From: Gemmatimonadota bacterium
Lineage (GTDB): Bacteria > Gemmatimonadota > Gemmatimonadetes > Longimicrobiales > Gaopeijiaceae
Length of the DNA: 61,497 nucleotides
Direction of reading: 5' to 3'
NCBI GenBank assembly: GCA_022822445.1
Contig: JAJEBR010000065.1
Span: 1-61,497 of the forward strand
The notes beneath the pieces were generated by a model. That model worked only from the letters and a program-made list of their open reading frames with translations. It was not told where the DNA came from and did no database searches. The position numbers and the translations under genes were made by a program. Below, one piece after another: positions 59,177-61,497 of this stretch; position 1 is the first letter of the stretch, and every line of letters begins with the position of its first letter.

Positions 59177-59215
59177 TGTAAGGAAAACATGTCAGAATGT
59201 AAGGTTGTCCTTACA
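59177..59215 (+). repeat. Quadripartite 39-bp element, copy D
   Basis: Half-sites are TGTAAGG (59177), CATGTCA (59188), TGTAAGG (59198) and CCTTACA (59209), spacers 4, 3 and 4. The second half-site is the least typical. It lies between the 3' end of tRNA-Leu and the convergent stop of the FAH-family gene, seven bases away. Confidence 0.72.
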
Positions 59216-59221
59216 TGTTCC

Positions 59222-60442
59222 TCAGCGCCCCCGGTAGGTACGCACCGGTGGCAGCCTGGCGCCCGTCCCTCCCGGCGGCTCCTCTTCGGCGACCACCGGA
59301 ATGGTCAGCGTCCCGATCCCGTCGATCGTCGCCTCGATCAGGTCACCGGGCTGGAGGAACCGCTGCGCGCCCCTCACCGCCGTCCCCATTCCCACCCCGC
59401 CCGAGGTCCCGTTGTTGATCACGTCGCCGGGGAAGAGCGTGATGATGGAGGATCCGTACTCGATCAGCTCGTAGAGGGTGTGGATCATGTCGCCGGCGCG
59501 CGCCTCCTGCATCTGCTCGCCCCCGACGCTCAGCGTCTGCCGCAGGTTCTCCATCGGGTCGCCGTAGAACTCCTTGGGCACGATCCACGGACCCATCGGC
59601 GCGAAGGTGTCGTGGCCCTTGCCGACGAACCAGTCGGAGGTGACCGAGTAGCCGCCCGGCGGCCGTCCGCCCCGGTCGGAGATGTCGATGGTAACGGTGT
59701 AGCCGAAGATGTAGTCCTGCGCATCCGTGGCCGAGACGTACTTGGCGGTGCGGCCGATCACGGTGCCGAGCTCGACCTCCCAGTCCGTGCGGTCCCGGCC
59801 CCAGGGGATGACCACGTGGTCGTCGTTGCCGATCACGGCGCCGCGGGTGGGCTTGAGGAAGAGGTAGGGGACGCCCCGGTTCTCCCGCCGCGCCCGCCGC
59901 GCCGCCGCGCGCTCCTCCTCGCTGCCGGTCTCGCTGACGTGGCTGTAGAAGTTGACGGCGGCGTTCATGATCTTGCCCGGGTACATGATCGGGGGAAGGG
60001 TCCTGACGTCGTTGACGTCGTGGATGTACGGCGCGCGCATGCTCCCGTCGATGAGGTTGTGGGCGGCGAGATGGTTGACGATCTCGTAAAGGCGGAGCTT
60101 CACGCCGTACTCGTAGCGCCCGATCAGGTCCAGCATGTCGCCGGGCATGGGGATCTGCGGGTAGGCCGGGTCGCGTTCGAGCGCGCGGTTGGCCGCGCCG
60201 ATGTCCACGATGAGGGCGTCCCGCAGCACGAGGCCGACCCGGGCCTCGCCGTCGATCTCGAAGGTGCCGACCTTGAAGGGCTCCGCGATCTCGCCGCGCG
60301 ATGCGTCCTGCGCGGTGAGGGGGGCGGGGGCGGCGAGGAGGGCGAGGAGGGTGAGGGTGGCGAGGGTGGAGGGAGCGGCCCGTAGCGCTTGGCAGCGCCG
60401 CCGCGTGGTCCCGGACGGGCGGAGGGCATCGACGAATCTCAT
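59222..60442 (-). CDS. Fumarylacetoacetate hydrolase-family protein with a signal peptide
   Basis: The 406 residues begin with a long n-region and a hydrophobic core ending ALLAAPAPLTAQDAS, a convincing export signal. The FAH fold follows: IMYPGKIMNAAVNFYSH, PYLFLKPTRGAVIGNDDHVV, the metal-binding ExE in DWEVELGTVIGRTA, FGYTVTIDISDRG, GDMIHTLYELIEYGSSIITL and FPGDVINNGTSGGVGMG. Family enzymes cleave C-C bonds or hydrolyse acylpyruvates and are normally cytoplasmic, so an exported one is unusual. ATG 60442 was preferred because it places the signal at the N-terminus. Confidence 0.85.
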   Translation of the reverse strand: MRFVDALRPSGTTRRRCQALRAAPSTLATLTLLALLAAPAPLTAQDASRGEIAEPFKVGTFEIDGEARVGLVLRDALIVDIGAANRALERDPAYPQIPMPGDMLDLIGRYEYGVKLRLYEIVNHLAAHNLIDGSMRAPYIHDVNDVRTLPPIMYPGKIMNAAVNFYSHVSETGSEEERAAARRARRENRGVPYLFLKPTRGAVIGNDDHVVIPWGRDRTDWEVELGTVIGRTAKYVSATDAQDYIFGYTVTIDISDRGGRPPGGYSVTSDWFVGKGHDTFAPMGPWIVPKEFYGDPMENLRQTLSVGGEQMQEARAGDMIHTLYELIEYGSSIITLFPGDVINNGTSGGVGMGTAVRGAQRFLQPGDLIEATIDGIGTLTIPVVAEEEPPGGTGARLPPVRTYRGR

Positions 60443-60573
60443 GATGTGTCCCCGTGTTGAGGTGGGGCCTGCAGTAGGGGTGGTGACCCTCTGATTCGTT
60501 AGCCGGTGCACCGGGCGGCGTCAAGCCTGGCCCGGAAAGGGAATTCGGCGCGCACTCGTCGTGACGGGCCAGG

Positions 60574-60776
60574 CAGCCCGTGGAGCAAGTCCCCGCGGCA
60601 TTCGACCGGCGATGAATCCGCGCTGGCCGGGGCGCTCAAACCAATCGCATTGTCATGAAAACATTACAAAGTGTCATGTATTCATTACATTCAGCGCACC
60701 TGGAGCGCCACTCTGCGTTGCTCACTCGGGCGAATGGCGGTGCTATTCCCCTCTCGTCGCGCCCTGCCAGCCCGGC
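60574..60776. repeat. Dispersed repeat, copy 2 (interrupted and truncated)
   Basis: CAGCCCGTGG at 60574 and about 60 following bases match copy 1 (5463 on). After about 75 bases that contain element E, the match resumes (CTCTGCGTTGCTC, GGTGCTATTC, GCCCTGCCAGC) to about 60776. The right third and the right inverted end of copy 1 are missing. The gap 60443-60869 otherwise holds only element E and the recombinase flank; no gene is seen. Confidence 0.62.
60651..60689 (+). repeat. Quadripartite 39-bp element, copy E
   Basis: Half-sites are TGTCATG (60651), CATTACA (60662), TGTCATG (60672) and CATTACA (60683), spacers 4, 3 and 4. This is the most regular copy: both inner and outer pairs are identical, making two direct repeats 21 bases apart. 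It lies in sequence that is extra relative to copy 1 of the dispersed repeat. Confidence 0.78.
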
Positions 60777-60827
60777 AGGTGGTCTCATGCTCGCAATCCG
60801 TTGCGGGTATTGAACTTGGGAGTCTGA

Positions 60828-60857
60828 CAGGCCCGATTCCCGCCAATTGACTCCCGC
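60828..60857 (-). repeat. Conserved flank after recombinase stop, right copy
   Basis: On the minus strand GCGGGAGTCA, a few bases, GCGGGAATC and GGGCCTG match the flank behind the left-hand recombinase (58-89). Twelve bases separate it from the recombinase stop. Copy 2 of the dispersed repeat breaks off about 50 bases further on. Confidence 0.55.
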
Positions 60858-60869
60858 CGATTGGCGACC

Positions 60870-61496
60870 TCAGGCGTGAGACCGCCGACGAGCTTCCAGT
60901 GCCTTCCGAAGCTGTCCAGCGTCGGGGCGCTGGTAGCATTCGAGCACCGTCTTGGCAGTCTTCCAGCCTCCCAAGGCGCAAAGCACCTTCAGCGGCTGGT
61001 CCATCAGGTCGCTCGCGAACTTCCGCCTCAGCGAATGCCAGCCTCTTCCGGGCATCGGATCCAGCCCAGCAAGAATCTGGGCCTTGCTCCACCATGCGTG
61101 CAACCGGGCAGCCCCGAGACACGCCAGCGGATTCCTGGGCGCGGGCAGCACCGGCGCTTCTCCGATTCCGGGGTTCCTTCTCCGTGCCTCGTCGAGAGCG
61201 GCGAGCGCGTCGCCAGTGACGGGCGTGGCGTGTTCGTGGCCCGACTTGTCGTGCTCGGCGCGCCACAGGATCGTCCCGCCCTCGAAGTCGATGTCGCACC
61301 AGCGAAGCTGGCGTATGGCTCCGATCCGGTGGCCCGTCTCGTGCGCGAGCACGAGTGCGACGCCAAACCGCCAGTCCAACCGGCCCGCCACCTTCAGGAG
61401 CGCCCGGTACTCGTCCTCGGTGAGCACCACCCGGGTCGGATTCTTCTCCGTGGGCTTTCTGAAGCCCTTGAGCGGGTTCCTGTCGAGAAGCAGGCG
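60870..61496 (-). CDS. Tyrosine recombinase (phage-type integrase), 5' part beyond the right edge
   Basis: The frame is open to the window edge, starting RLLLDRNPLKGFRKPTEKNP, so about 208 C-terminal residues are present. All catalytic residues are visible: Arg in ETGHRIGAIRQLRW, Lys in DKSGHE, HSLRR (His-x-x-Arg), Trp in LGGWKT and the nucleophile Tyr in VLECYQ. The missing part would be the arm/core-binding N-terminal domain. The protein should integrate or excise an element to the right of the window. It ends in QLRKALEARRRSHA, matching the left-edge gene. Confidence 0.92.
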   Translation of the reverse strand, partial: RLLLDRNPLKGFRKPTEKNPTRVVLTEDEYRALLKVAGRLDWRFGVALVLAHETGHRIGAIRQLRWCDIDFEGGTILWRAEHDKSGHEHATPVTGDALAALDEARRRNPGIGEAPVLPAPRNPLACLGAARLHAWWSKAQILAGLDPMPGRGWHSLRRKFASDLMDQPLKVLCALGGWKTAKTVLECYQRPDAGQLRKALEARRRSHA

Positions 61497-61497
61497 G

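Noticed and set aside
60561-60827. 88-codon frame across the dispersed repeat and element E
   Set aside because: It runs through two non-coding repeats, has no ribosome-binding site and no protein-like composition.

Overview
This GC-rich window reads as chromosomal DNA of a Gram-negative, probably aerobic bacterium. It encodes TonB-dependent and TolC-type outer-membrane proteins, many lipoproteins with six-bladed beta-propeller repeats, secreted S9 and amidohydrolase/TolB-propeller enzymes, ECF sigma/anti-sigma pairs and B12-dependent methionine synthase. This mix most resembles Gemmatimonadota. That assignment is inferred from gene content only. There is no rRNA, no CRISPR array and one tRNA.

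Layout. (1) 1-550: the 3' tail of a tyrosine recombinase gene on the + strand, followed by a beta-propeller lipoprotein gene cut off at that junction. (2) 544-5166: a minus-strand operon headed by a BlaI-type repressor and a BlaR1-type M56 metallopeptidase, continuing into an FGE-like lipoprotein and the propeller lipoproteins. It has a consensus promoter with an overlapping palindromic operator. (3) 5348-14856: an orphan MetS-type 37-residue membrane peptide, a repeat with inverted ends, carB, then a tightly overlapped run of a histone-deacetylase-like enzyme, a CcmH-like protein, an M24 peptidase and priA, and an HNH nuclease. (4) 15067-22635: a Pro-rich protein and an ECF sigma operon carrying a complete TolC/MacA/MacB-type export system. 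(5) 22744-25147: a second sigma/anti-sigma operon with a double-PDZ exported protein. (6) 25328-35071: threonine synthase, a small outer-membrane protein, a frameshifted phosphodiester-glycosidase-like protein, a TonB receptor, an S9 peptidase, an M24B aminopeptidase and an MTHFR-like protein. (7) 35082-43497: six consecutive beta-propeller lipoprotein genes. (8) 43510-49716: methionine synthesis, with an Hcy methyltransferase/MTHFR fusion and metH behind a SAM-II-type riboswitch. (9) 49997-60442: an unknown protein, two tandem exported TolB-propeller/amidohydrolases, arginase, tRNA-Leu(UAA) and an exported fumarylacetoacetate-hydrolase-family protein. (10) 60574-61497: a second copy of the repeat and a second tyrosine recombinase, pointing inward.

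Two layers of structure are not explained by genes. First, a 39-bp element with four 7-bp half-sites (TGTMAKG, N4, CMTKACA, N3, TGTMAKG, N4, CMTKACA) occurs five times with invariant spacing, always between genes or across a start codon. All half-sites lie on one face of the helix. I know of no described family with this layout. Second, the window is bracketed by two closely related tyrosine recombinase 3' ends in inverted orientation, each followed by the same short flank and each abutting a truncated feature (a lipoprotein gene on the left, the repeat on the right). This suggests repeated insertion of one family of integrative element.

As a whole the region is mostly envelope biology (sensing, efflux, exported hydrolases, propeller lipoproteins), with one-carbon/methionine metabolism and a few housekeeping genes between.
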